In this document: piece after piece, positions 1 to 5,943 of the stretch
Layout: the number at the start of each line of letters is the position of its first letter
Position numbering within the stretch: position 1 is the stretch's first letter
NCBI GenBank assembly: GCA_028694565.1
Contig: JAQVKR010000059.1
Coordinates: 1-10,019, forward strand
Length of the DNA: 10,019 bases
Reading direction: 5' to 3'
DNA from: Gammaproteobacteria bacterium
Lineage (GTDB): Bacteria > Pseudomonadota > Gammaproteobacteria > DSM-26407
Notes under the pieces: generated by a model
Told to the model about the DNA's origin: nothing
The model's input: the letters and a program-made list of their open reading frames with translations, nothing else
The model's database searches: none
Translations under genes and position numbers: made by a program

Positions 1-365
1 CCGCGATTTCTCGAAGGGGGGAGGTACCCGGGGGTGGGGGCCGGCTGACGGAATCGCGGCGCGGAGACGGGGCCCCTACGCTGACAATTTTTGTGGAATC
101 CACGGGAGGCCCGTTATTTTTCTGAAATAACGCACGCGAGGCCTCACCACCCGAGCCCGGTCTATCAGCCCCGGCCGGATTGATACCTCCCGATGGAAAT
201 CCATCAACCCCAGCCCCGGCAACGTGGTGCTCGGCGACAGCCCCCGGCAACGCGACCGGCACATCGCCGACCGGGTGACGCTCGCCGCCGCACCCCTGCC
301 CCGCCTCAACTTCCGCGAGGCCGTGCAACCGGCGGGGGCGAGCCGCACCAGACCCGAGCCGCCGC
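1..365. other. Gene-free stretch with many short inverted repeats
   Basis: I see no convincing gene here. Open frames exist on both strands (about 131-418 on plus and 76-348 on minus), but neither has a good ribosome binding site nor a product I recognise, and the plus frame runs through the promoter of the next gene pair. What stands out is a run of perfect small inverted repeats in the first 205 bases. The outermost pairs CCGCGATT (1-8) with AATCGCGG (52-59). This could be the decayed end of a mobile element or a regulatory region; the sequence alone does not decide. Confidence 0.5.
84..132. repeat. Four abutting perfect inverted repeats
   Basis: Four hairpin-capable repeats follow each other, sharing edge bases: ACAA/TTGT around a 3-base centre (84-94), GTGGA/TCCAC around one base (93-103), CGGG/CCCG around three bases (103-113), and CGTTATTT/AAATAACG around a 5-base loop (112-132). 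The last has an 8-bp perfect stem. Further palindromes follow at 138-145 (GAGGCCTC), 163-185 (arms TATCA/TGATA enclosing CCGGCCGG) and 192-205 (GATGGA/TCCATC). The repeats are seen directly; their function is unknown. The stems lack the GC-stem-plus-T-run layout of an ordinary terminator. Confidence 0.5.
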
Positions 366-393
366 TTGACCGGGTTATAACATCTGTTCTAAC
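366..393 (+). promoter_or_regulatory. Predicted sigma70-type promoter of the toxin-antitoxin pair
   Basis: A TTGACC -35 box (366-371) is separated by 16 bases from a TCTAAC -10 box (388-393), placing transcription start near 400 and giving a leader of about 30 bases before the ATG at 430. This position favours the ATG at 430 over the in-frame GTG at 394, which would lie upstream of the transcript start. The -10 match is only partial (4 of 6), so the call is moderate. Confidence 0.45.
374..393. promoter_or_regulatory. Candidate antitoxin operator: two GTT-N2-AAC sites
   Basis: GTTATAAC (374-381, a perfect palindrome) and GTTCTAAC (386-393, one central mismatch) repeat with a 12-bp start-to-start spacing, and they cover the spacer and -10 box of the predicted promoter. 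AbrB/MazE-fold antitoxins commonly bind paired palindromes over their own promoter and repress it with the toxin as co-repressor. Assigning these sites to the antitoxin is inference from position and symmetry. Confidence 0.4.
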
Positions 394-429
394 GTGGAGC
401 TATCCATCCACACCCTGAAGAACGCAGCC

Positions 430-705
430 ATGAGCACCGCGAAGAAGACGAGCACGCCGCCCCCCGCCCCGGTGGGAAAGACGGTCAAGGTGAAGGTCCG
501 CAAGGTCGGCAATTCCGTGGGCGTCCTGCTGCCCGCGGAAACGGTCAAGCGGCTGCACCTGGCCAGCGGCGACGAGGTGTTCATCACCGACACCCCGGAC
601 GGGATCGCGGTCACGCCCTATGACCCTGATTTCGAGGACGCCATGGCGGCCTTCGAGGTGACGCGCAAGGAATACAGGAACGCCTTCCGGCACCTCGCCA
701 AGTGA
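430..705 (+). CDS. AbrB/MazE-fold antitoxin, partner of Doc-type toxin
   Basis: A 91-residue antitoxin of a type II toxin-antitoxin pair. It should neutralise the toxin encoded just downstream and repress the shared promoter. A low-complexity Lys/Thr/Pro head (residues 1-17) precedes a swapped-hairpin AbrB/SpoVT-type DNA-binding domain (about 18-62, with VRKVGNSVGVLLP and a GDEVFI strand). An acidic-to-basic tail follows (about 66-91, ending EYRNAFRHLAK), as expected for the toxin-binding segment. It resembles the family described as Doc partner antidotes. I chose the ATG at 430 because it has a GAAG element 9 bases upstream and lies just after the predicted transcription start; the in-frame GTG at 394 would add 12 residues. 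Its TGA overlaps the toxin start by 4 bases, so toxin translation is probably coupled to it. The family is fairly certain; toxin binding is inferred from context. Confidence 0.85.
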   Translation: MSTAKKTSTPPPAPVGKTVKVKVRKVGNSVGVLLPAETVKRLHLASGDEVFITDTPDGIAVTPYDPDFEDAMAAFEVTRKEYRNAFRHLAK

Positions 706-1115
706 AGGAGCCCCGTTGGATACCCGCCGCCGCTATCCGGGCGATTCATGCCGAGCTGATAGCGGAGCACGGCGGGCTGTCCGGGGCAGTGGATGAAGCC
801 CTGCTCGACGCGGCGCTGAACCGCCCCCGGCACCTGTACGCCTACGAGGACCCGAGCCTGCCCCGGCTGGCTGCGGCCTACGCCTTCGGATTCACCGGGA
901 ACCACCCTTTCAAGGACGGGAACAAGCGGGTGGCCCTGGCGGCCATCGACGTGTTCCTGCGGCTCAACGGCCGCCAGCTCACGGCTGCGGAAGCCCTTGC
1001 CGCTGCAGTCATTGAACGGCTGGCCGCTGGGCAGGTAACTGAAGCCGCGCTCACCGGCTGGATCGAGGCGCACTCCCGCTTACTTCAGCCCCCCTACCCC
1101 CGCCCGGCCTCCTGA
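702..1115 (+). CDS. Doc-type (death-on-curing) Fic-fold toxin
   Basis: A 137-residue Fic/Doc protein, about the usual size of free-standing Doc toxins. The core motif is HPFKDGNKR (residues 68-76). Canonical Fic AMP-transferases read HPFx(D/E)GNGR; here Lys75 replaces the second Gly, as in phage P1 Doc, which phosphorylates elongation factor Tu instead of AMPylating targets. His68, Asp72, Asn74 and Arg76 are all present, so the active site looks intact. The N-terminal part, with a SGAVDEALLDAAL helix (27-39), matches the Doc family. The GTG start at 702 overlaps the antitoxin stop (GTGA), the usual antitoxin-first coupled layout. The likely effect is arrest of translation when the antitoxin is lost. 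Doc-family identity is strongly supported; EF-Tu as target is inference by analogy. Confidence 0.9.
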   Translation: MKEPRWIPAAAIRAIHAELIAEHGGLSGAVDEALLDAALNRPRHLYAYEDPSLPRLAAAYAFGFTGNHPFKDGNKRVALAAIDVFLRLNGRQLTAAEALAAAVIERLAAGQVTEAALTGWIEAHSRLLQPPYPRPAS

Positions 1116-1245
1116 ACTCCTGTTCCACCAGCCAGACCCCGCCGCCGGCATCGCAGCCCGGGCAGGCGACGTGCGGCAGGTGGAGACGGCGCCCCGGGAG
1201 GGCGTGGATCGGGTCGGTCATGAAACTTGTACGAATATGCTGCCC

Positions 1246-1262
1246 AAGTTGATGCCCAACTT
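1246..1262. repeat. Short perfect inverted repeat between toxin and tRNA-Lys
   Basis: AAGTTG (1246-1251) and CAACTT (1257-1262) are 6-bp perfect arms around a 5-base centre. The segment also carries a direct repeat of TGCCCAA (1241-1247 and 1253-1259). It lies between the toxin gene and the shared terminator. It could be a recombination or binding site, or chance; nothing else supports a function. Confidence 0.3.
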
Positions 1263-1275
1263 ATCCGCATAGCCG

Positions 1276-1313
1276 AAAAAAGGGGCTACGCAATCGCGTA
1301 ACCCCTTGTTTTT
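1276..1313. terminator. Bidirectional Rho-independent terminator
   Basis: Arms 1280-1291 and 1296-1307 form a 12-bp stem with a single G-U pair around a 4-base loop. On the minus strand the stem is followed by a run of Ts (A-run at 1276-1281 on plus), ending the tRNA-Lys transcript. On the plus strand it is followed by GTTTTTATT, able to stop the toxin-antitoxin transcript. The convergent gene arrangement fits this dual use. Confidence 0.85.
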
Positions 1314-1315
1314 AT

Positions 1316-1391
1316 TGGTGCGCCGTGATGGACTCGAACCATCGACCACCTGATTAAAAGTCAGATGCTCTACCAACTGAGCTAACGGCGC
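1316..1391 (-). tRNA. tRNA-Lys (anticodon UUU)
   Basis: A complete 76-base cloverleaf with encoded CCA. The acceptor arm pairs GCGCCGT (1391-1385) with ACGGCGC. The D arm begins GCTCAG, the anticodon loop is CTTTTAA with UUU at 1358-1356, and the T arm is GATGG/CCATC around TTCGAGT. Discriminator A73 precedes the CCA (1318-1316). It closely matches the Escherichia coli tRNA-Lys layout. A tRNA-Lys downstream of the tol-pal/que cluster is conserved synteny in gammaproteobacteria, and its 3' end faces the toxin-antitoxin module. Confidence 0.97.
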
Positions 1392-1408
1392 CGTTCTGGA
1401 AGGGGAGG

Positions 1409-1436
1409 ATCATACCGATCCGAGCCATGATAGCAA
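1409..1436 (-). promoter_or_regulatory. Predicted promoter of tRNA-Lys
   Basis: On the minus strand TTGCTA (1436-1431) is separated by 16 bases from TATGAT (1414-1409), which matches the -10 consensus at 5 of 6 positions. Transcription would begin near 1402, leaving a 5' leader of about 11 bases before the mature tRNA. Confidence 0.6.
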
Positions 1437-1562
1437 GTCCGCCGGAAGCTCCCGCGGCCCCGCCGGAACCCGTCGATTGCCCAGAAATCCGAGCTGTTTC
1501 CTGAGCTTGCCCTTCGCATCCCGGCACCGGTGCGTGGCCGGCGGGCACTCTCGCGCCGCCGT

Positions 1563-1576
1563 CCCGCCCGGGCGGG
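1563..1576 (-). terminator. GC palindrome just past the transporter stop
   Basis: CCCGCCCGGGCGGG is a perfect 14-bp palindrome starting two bases after the stop codon of the transporter gene. It can form a short GC-only hairpin. No T-run follows on the minus strand, so it would be at best a weak or Rho-assisted terminator or a 3'-end stabiliser. Confidence 0.3.
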
Positions 1577-1578
1577 GC

Positions 1579-2841
1579 TCAGACCGCCTCGAGGCGCCGC
1601 AGGCGCGCCGGCAGGAGTTTCAGATCCACCAGCCCGGTAATCAGCGCGGCGAGGAAGCCGGCCTCCCCCTCGTAGACCATGCGGTAGAACTGCACCTTCA
1701 TGGTCAGGGCGCTGCCCAGCACGATGGCCCCGAAGGTCATGATGGATCCCACGGCGAGGGTGGAGACGCCGGTGATGCCCTGGCCGACGGTGCAGCCCAT
1801 GCCCAGCACGCCGCCGAACCCCATCAGGACCGCGCCCACCACGTGGTTGAGGAAGTCCCGGCCGTTGGCGAACCATTCCAGGCGGAAGCTGCGGGTCGCC
1901 AGGGCCCACAGCAGGGAGCCGGCGATGACCCCGGCCAGCGCCATGACGCCGAAGGTGAGCAGACCGGAGTCGAAGCCCGAGGCCGCATAGCCGAGGCTCT
2001 GCCCCATGGGGTTGATGAAGGTGAACGACTGGGGGCTCAGCGGCCGGCTGTCGGCGGGCTTGCCGGCGCCGGAGTCGGCCAGGAAGTCCCAGTTCTGGAC
2101 GTAGCCGCGCAGGCTGTAGCTCTCGCCGTCCAGGCTCACCTGCAGATTGCTGGACACGTACCAGGCGGCCACCACGGCGAGCCCCACCACCAGCCCGCCC
2201 AGGATGTTGTCGAAGCTGCGGCGGAAATCCCGCGCCCGGAACACGTGGTAGAGCAGCAGGGCGGCCAGCAGCGCGCCCAGCGCCAGGCGCACGGCGGCGG
2301 CATTGCCGCCGCCCAGCAGGGTGCCGAGATCCTGGGACGGGCCCACGTTCACCGCCAGCGGGCGGATCCAGTCGTAGAAGAGCACCGACATCAGGGTCTG
2401 ATCGGTTCCCGGGAAGGGATTGACCATGAAGTAGGCGATGACGCCGATGATGGCCAGCACCACCACCGACTTGGCGTTGCCCCCGCCGATGCGGATGAGG
2501 GTCTTGTTGCCGCAGCCGGAGGCGAGCGTCATGCCGATGCCGAACATCAGGCCACCGAGCAGGTTCTCCGCCCAGATGAGCTGGCCGGCCCGGTAGGGCG
2601 GGAAGGCGGCGCCGATGTCGGCGAGCCCCATGGGCTCGAGCGCCAGCAGCCCGACGAGCGCCACGGCGATGGCCAGCAGCCAGGCGCGCATGCGGCCGGA
2701 ATCGCCCATGTTGACCATGTCCGACACGGCCCCCATGGTGCAGAAATTGGTTTTGTTGACGACCGCGCCCAGGATCAGGGCGATAACGAAGGTGGACCAG
2801 AGCAGAAACGACTGCCCCGCAGCGAAGCTCTCGAAAACCAT
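1579..2841 (-). CDS. YeeE/YedE-family sulfur-compound (probably thiosulfate) transporter
   Basis: A 420-residue polytopic inner-membrane protein of the YeeE/YedE family, whose characterised members (E. coli YeeE/TsuA) import thiosulfate. It has the two-fold internal repeat typical of long members, with the signature cysteines embedded in membrane segments: NFCTMG (Cys34), ASGCGNKT (Cys110) and GMGCTVGQG (Cys350). In TsuA such cysteines relay thiosulfate through the pore. A hydrophilic insert of about 60 residues (roughly 232-290) lies between the halves. The ATG at 2841 has a strong GGAGGAGGGG ribosome site (2860-2851); an in-frame TTG at 2913 would add 24 non-hydrophobic residues and is rejected. 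The gene is transcribed alone from its own promoter, between queC and tRNA-Lys. Family is certain; the substrate could also be another reduced sulfur or selenium compound. The gene itself fits a sulfur-oxidising host. Confidence 0.9.
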   Translation of the reverse strand: MVFESFAAGQSFLLWSTFVIALILGAVVNKTNFCTMGAVSDMVNMGDSGRMRAWLLAIAVALVGLLALEPMGLADIGAAFPPYRAGQLIWAENLLGGLMFGIGMTLASGCGNKTLIRIGGGNAKSVVVLAIIGVIAYFMVNPFPGTDQTLMSVLFYDWIRPLAVNVGPSQDLGTLLGGGNAAAVRLALGALLAALLLYHVFRARDFRRSFDNILGGLVVGLAVVAAWYVSSNLQVSLDGESYSLRGYVQNWDFLADSGAGKPADSRPLSPQSFTFINPMGQSLGYAASGFDSGLLTFGVMALAGVIAGSLLWALATRSFRLEWFANGRDFLNHVVGAVLMGFGGVLGMGCTVGQGITGVSTLAVGSIMTFGAIVLGSALTMKVQFYRMVYEGEAGFLAALITGLVDLKLLPARLRRLEAV

Positions 2842-3006
2842 GGTGGGATTCCCCTCCTCCAGCCGGCCTGTGGTTTTGTTATGACCGAGCCAAAGCCGCT
2901 GTGATTCGCCCAACGAGGCGTTGTCAGGGCTTGGCCCGGCAACCCCGCGACAGCGCGGGGCGGCGGCGTTCCCGACCCTGAAAGTCGGGAAAGGAGGCTA
3001 GATTAG
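2842..3006 (-). promoter_or_regulatory. Structured 5' leader of the transporter gene
   Basis: About 165 bases lie between the predicted transcription start and the transporter ATG. Reading the minus strand, three successive hairpins occur: an 8-bp stem (2991-2984 with 2976-2969, 7-base loop), a 7-bp perfect stem CCCCGCG/CGCGGGG (2960-2943, 4-base loop), and a two-part stem of GTTG/CAAC enclosing GGGC/GCCC (2943-2920). The 5' end carries CCTCCT (2997-2992), which is complementary to AGGAGG (2858-2853) inside the ribosome binding site. This would permit a translational on/off switch. I recognise no known riboswitch class. The stems are seen directly; regulation is inference. Confidence 0.4.
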
Positions 3007-3012
3007 CGGAAG

Positions 3013-3042
3013 CTGATAATTCATTCCAGCGACGGATGTCAA
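3013..3042 (-). promoter_or_regulatory. Predicted sigma70 promoter of the transporter gene
   Basis: On the minus strand a perfect TTGACA -35 box (3042-3037) is followed after 18 bases by TATCAG (3018-3013), a 4-of-6 match to the -10 box. Transcription would begin near 3006. It sits in the 322-base gap between queC and the transporter gene. The rest of that gap nearest queC (3043-3163) holds only one hairpin and no gene that I can support. Confidence 0.55.
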
Positions 3043-3132
3043 CAAAACCGCCGTCCGCGGGTTCTACCGCGATGGCGCGGGGGGCGCGCAGAAAAGGGAA
3101 GGGGAAAAGCGAACCGCGGTCAGCGCGTCATC

Positions 3133-3159
3133 CCGGCCTTGCTCCATGGCGAAGGCCGG
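3133..3159 (-). terminator. Hairpin immediately after queC
   Basis: CCGGCCTT (3133-3140) and AAGGCCGG (3152-3159) form a perfect 8-bp stem around an 11-base loop, starting 4 bases past the queC stop. No T-run follows directly; pyrimidine-rich sequence appears only about 25 bases later. It may mark the 3' end of the long operon transcript, by Rho-assisted termination or mRNA stabilisation, or be a dispersed intergenic palindrome. Confidence 0.35.
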
Positions 3160-3163
3160 CGGG

Positions 3164-3862
3164 TCAGGCGAAGGGGCTGCCGGGACGGTAGCGGGTGGGA
3201 TCGCGGACTTCGGCTTCCCGGAAACCCTCGCGGCGCAGGCGGCAGGCATCGCACACGCCGCAGGCGCGGCCCTCGCCATCGGCGCTGTAGCAGGAGACCG
3301 TCATGCCGTAGTCGAGCCCCAGGCGGACGCCGGTGCGGATGATGTCGGCCTTGCCCAGGTGCTGCAGCGGGGCGTGAATGCGGAACCGCTCTCCTTCCGC
3401 GCCGGCCTTGGTGGCCAGGTTGGCCAGTTCCTGGAACGCCTCGATGAAGGCGGGCCGGCAATCGGGGTAGCCCGAGTAGTCCACGGCGTTGACGCCGATG
3501 AAGATGTCGTAGGCGCCGAGCACCTCGGCCCAGCCGAGGGCGAGGGACAGGAACACGGTGTTGCGTGCCGGCACGTAGGTGACCGGGATGCCGTGGGTGG
3601 GGTGATCCGGCACCGCGATTTTGGGATCGGTGAGGGCCGAACCGCCGATGGAGGCCAGGTCGATGCGGATGATCTTGTGATCCGCGGCGCCGAGCGCGCG
3701 CGAGATGCGGATGCCGGCATCGAGCTCGGCCTTGTGCTTCTGCCCGTAGTCGAAGGCCAGGGTATGGCAGCGGTAGCCCTGATCCCGGGCGATGGCCAGG
3801 CAGGTGGTGGAATCGAGGCCGCCGGAAGTCAGCACCACCGCCTGTTTCACCGTCGCGTTCAT
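3164..3862 (-). CDS. queC: 7-cyano-7-deazaguanine synthase QueC
   Basis: QueC converts 7-carboxy-7-deazaguanine, ammonia and ATP to preQ0, the last step shared by queuosine and related 7-deazapurine pathways in the cytoplasm. The 232-residue product has the usual length. It opens with the PP-loop ATP pyrophosphatase motif SGGLDS (13-18), continues with FDYGQKH (37-43) and PARNTVFLS (98-106), and ends with a zinc site of four cysteines (Cys191, Cys201, Cys204, Cys207 in [10 protein letters not shown]). All key residues are present. The ATG at 3862 overlaps the queE stop (ATGA) and has an AGGAG site upstream, so translation is coupled to queE, whose product it uses. It is the last gene of the Tol-Pal/que operon. 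Confidence 0.97.
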   Translation of the reverse strand: MNATVKQAVVLTSGGLDSTTCLAIARDQGYRCHTLAFDYGQKHKAELDAGIRISRALGAADHKIIRIDLASIGGSALTDPKIAVPDHPTHGIPVTYVPARNTVFLSLALGWAEVLGAYDIFIGVNAVDYSGYPDCRPAFIEAFQELANLATKAGAEGERFRIHAPLQHLGKADIIRTGVRLGLDYGMTVSCYSADGEGRACGVCDACRLRREGFREAEVRDPTRYRPGSPFA

Positions 3863-4500
3863 CGCCCCCGCTCCTCTCCCCAGAGTAATTTGTGCAGTTG
3901 CAGCTGGATGCGCACCGGCAGGCGATCGGCCAGGATCCATTCGGCCAGCCGGCGGGGCGGAAGCACGCCATGCACGGGTGAGAACAGGACCTCGCAGCGC
4001 TCCGCCAGGCCGTGCGCGCGCAGCTGCCCACAGGCCCAATCATAGTCCGCCCGGTCGCGCAGGACGAATTTGAGCTGGTCCCCCGGGGTCAGGCAGGCGA
4101 GGTTCTCCCAGCGGTTGCGCCCCGCCTCGCCGGATCCGGGGGCCTTCAGATCGATGACCCGGCTCACCCGCGGATCCACGCCGCAAACGTCCAGTGCGCC
4201 GCTGGTCTCGAGGGCCACCTCGAAGCCGGCGTCGCAGAGCGCGCCGAGCAGTTCGTGCACGGCGCCCTGGGCCAGGGGCTCGCCCCCGGTGACGCAGACA
4301 TGGCGCACGCCGAACGCCGCCACCTCCGCCATCAGCTCGGGGATCTCCCGCCACGCCCCGCCCTGGAAGGCATATTCGGTATCGCACCAGGCACAGCGCA
4401 GCGGGCAGCCGGTGAGGCGCACGAACACCGTGGGCAGTCCCACCGTTCGCGCCTCGCCCTGCAGGGACAGGAAAACCTCCGTGATGCGCAGCCGACTCAC
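3859..4500 (-). CDS. queE: 7-carboxy-7-deazaguanine synthase QueE (radical SAM)
   Basis: QueE rearranges 6-carboxytetrahydropterin to 7-carboxy-7-deazaguanine, the substrate of QueC. The 213-residue protein carries the radical-SAM cluster motif CPLRCAWC (Cys32, Cys36, Cys39), the FLSLQGE substrate-side motif (10-16), and TGGEP (71-75) for S-adenosylmethionine binding. The sequence continues to a normal C-terminus. I place the start at the GTG at 4500, giving [10 protein letters not shown], because a GGAG lies 8 bases upstream and homologues begin just before this strand. A GTG at 4536 would add a Gly/Pro-rich dozen residues. It lies 43 bases after cpoB and overlaps queC by 4 bases. queD, the preceding pathway step, is not in this window. 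Confidence 0.95.
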   Translation of the reverse strand: MSRLRITEVFLSLQGEARTVGLPTVFVRLTGCPLRCAWCDTEYAFQGGAWREIPELMAEVAAFGVRHVCVTGGEPLAQGAVHELLGALCDAGFEVALETSGALDVCGVDPRVSRVIDLKAPGSGEAGRNRWENLACLTPGDQLKFVLRDRADYDWACGQLRAHGLAERCEVLFSPVHGVLPPRRLAEWILADRLPVRIQLQLHKLLWGEERGR

Positions 4501-4543
4501 GCACCCGACTCCGCCGCCGGGCGGGCCGCCGAACACCGGACCA

Positions 4544-5335
4544 TCAGCGCCCCATGTTCTGGAGCCGCCGGTCGGCGAGGCTGGCGGCGGTGGTTCCGGG
4601 GTAGCGCTGCTTCACATCGTTGAGCAGCGTTCGGGCCCGCTCCCGCTCACCCTTCTCGATGAGGATGTAGCCCATCTTGAGCTGGGCATCCGGCACCTTC
4701 TGGCTCCCCGGGTAGAGCTCGCCCACCTTGCTGAACTCCGCCAGCGCGTCGTCGAAGCGGCGGGTCACATAGTAGGCCTCGCCCAGCCAGTACTGCGCAT
4801 TCGGGGCATAGCTCCCGCCCGGGTAGTCGGCGAGGAAACGGCTGAAGGCGGCGGCCGCGTCGGCATAGCGTCCCTGCTTGAGCAGGTCGAAAGCCCGCTC
4901 ATAGGCCTGCTGCTCCGCCACCTCGTCGACCCCGGCCGCGGCCGAATCGCCCGCCGGCGGCGCCGTTTCCGCGGGCCCGGGGACGGGAGCGGCCGGCGCC
5001 GGCGCCGGGCCGCCGGCCTCGAGCCGTCCCAGACGGCGATCCACGTCCACGTAGAGATCGCGCTGGCGCTTCTTCAGCTCCTCGATGGCGTACCCCTGGG
5101 TCTCCACCTGGCCCCGCAATTGCTGGATCTCCTGCTGCAGGCGCTCCACGCGCATGAGCAGGTCGGCCAGGCTGCCGCTGTCGAGCAGGCGCTCGAGGCG
5201 CTCCACCCGCTGCTGCAGCGCGGCCACGTCATCCCGGCTGGCGCCGCCGAACAGCTGCGCCTGGGCGGGCGCCGCCGCACCCAGCCCGAAGGCCAGGGCG
5301 ACGGCAGCCGCGATGATGCGGTTGTCGAACCTCAT
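4544..5335 (-). CDS. cpoB: Cell division coordinator CpoB (YbgF)
   Basis: CpoB is a periplasmic TPR protein that interacts with TolA and the PBP1B-LpoB synthase to couple peptidoglycan synthesis with outer-membrane constriction during division. The 263-residue precursor shows a Sec signal peptide ending AQA before Gln27, a trimerising coiled coil (about 33-106, rich in Leu, Glu and Gln), a Pro/Ala linker (108-135), and TPR repeats (about 142-260, with QYWLGEAYYVTRRFDDALAE and a C-terminal LQNMGR). This domain order is the family standard. The ATG at 5335 follows the pal stop after a single base, so translation is probably coupled to pal. The last position in the Tol-Pal cluster is the usual one. 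Confidence 0.96.
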   Translation of the reverse strand: MRFDNRIIAAAVALAFGLGAAAPAQAQLFGGASRDDVAALQQRVERLERLLDSGSLADLLMRVERLQQEIQQLRGQVETQGYAIEELKKRQRDLYVDVDRRLGRLEAGGPAPAPAAPVPGPAETAPPAGDSAAAGVDEVAEQQAYERAFDLLKQGRYADAAAAFSRFLADYPGGSYAPNAQYWLGEAYYVTRRFDDALAEFSKVGELYPGSQKVPDAQLKMGYILIEKGERERARTLLNDVKQRYPGTTAASLADRRLQNMGR

Positions 5336-5336
5336 C

Positions 5337-5885
5337 TCAACGCCTCGTGTAGATCAGCTCCACCCGGCGGTTCAGCGACCAGGACTGCTCGTCGTGGCCG
5401 AGGCCCGCGGGGCGCTCCTCGCCGTAGCTTACCGTCTCGATCTGGCCGGCCGCCACGCCCTGGAGCTGGAGCAGCTGGCGAACCGCGTTGGCGCGGCGCT
5501 CGCCCAGGGCGATATTGTACTCGCGGCTGCCGCGCTCGTCGGCATGCCCCTCCAGGCGCACCTGCGCGTCGGGATTGGCGGCGAGGAACTCGCCGTGGGC
5601 GTTGATGATCGAGCGATCCTCGTCCTTGATCATGAAGCTGTCGAAATCGAAGTAGAACACCCGGTTGGCCAGCGGGCTGTTGGGATCGTCCAGGGCCGCG
5701 CCGCTGAAGCGCCCGCCCGCGGCCGCGCCCCGGGCATCCGCCCCGCCGCTCATGGCGCCGGCCTCGTCCACGGCGGCGCCCTCCTCACCCTGCCCCAGGC
5801 CGCCGGTGGTCTGGCACCCGGCCAGTCCCAGCAGGGACAGTCCAACCACGATGGTACCCACGAATTTGCCGATGCGGAGAAACAT
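5337..5885 (-). CDS. pal: Peptidoglycan-associated lipoprotein Pal
   Basis: Pal anchors the outer membrane to peptidoglycan and is relocated by the Tol motor to division sites. The 182-residue precursor has a lipoprotein signal peptide with lipobox LAGC (Cys24 lipidated), a Gly/Ala-rich flexible tether (about 25-65), and an OmpA-like domain (about 72-182). That domain includes FYFDFDS (77-83), the diaminopimelate-binding stretch GHADERGSREYN (113-124), LGERRANAV (127-135) and the terminal NRRVEL (172-177). Ser or Gln follows Cys24 in many lipoproteins sorted to the outer membrane; here Gln25 avoids the Asp retention signal. The ATG at 5885 has an AGGAG site 7 bases away; the longer open frame to 6053 has no signal sequence. 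It lies 58 bases downstream of tolB. Confidence 0.98.
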   Translation of the reverse strand: MFLRIGKFVGTIVVGLSLLGLAGCQTTGGLGQGEEGAAVDEAGAMSGGADARGAAAGGRFSGAALDDPNSPLANRVFYFDFDSFMIKDEDRSIINAHGEFLAANPDAQVRLEGHADERGSREYNIALGERRANAVRQLLQLQGVAAGQIETVSYGEERPAGLGHDEQSWSLNRRVELIYTRR

Positions 5886-5943
5886 GACGCAACTCCTTGA
5901 ATGAAAGTAAGTGTGAAAAGCCCCTTGCCCGTGTTCCGCCAGC

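Noticed and set aside
131..418. Open frame on plus (131-418) and its counterpart on minus (76-348) upstream of the toxin-antitoxin pair
   Set aside because: Neither has a start with a good ribosome site or a recognisable product, and the plus frame ends inside the predicted transcript of the antitoxin. A degenerate gene fragment cannot be excluded.
394..429. Upstream GTG start for the antitoxin
   Set aside because: It coincides with the predicted -10 region, lies upstream of the likely transcript start and has no ribosome site; the ATG at 430 is better placed.
1051..1221. Minus-strand 56-codon frame with a CPGC motif, starting at an ATG at 1221
   Set aside because: The single CxxC looks zinc-ribbon-like, but there is no ribosome binding site, it lies past the tRNA terminator, and it overlaps the 3' end of the toxin gene. 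Not enough to call a gene.
1354..1548. Minus-strand frame reading through the tRNA-Lys gene
   Set aside because: Its C-terminal residues are a translation of the tRNA D arm and acceptor, a common false call next to tRNA genes.
1477..2904. Long plus-strand open frame (475 codons) opposite the transporter
   Set aside because: It is rich in His, Gln, Gly and Ala without domain structure, and it is the antisense of a clear YeeE/YedE gene. Such shadows are expected in GC-rich DNA.
2842..2913. TTG start extending the transporter by 24 residues
   Set aside because: The extension is polar, crosses the strong ribosome site of the ATG at 2841, and is absent from the usual family N-terminus.
4070..5605. 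Plus-strand open frame (511 codons) opposite queE, cpoB and pal
   Set aside because: Low-complexity product spanning three well-identified minus-strand genes; an antisense shadow.
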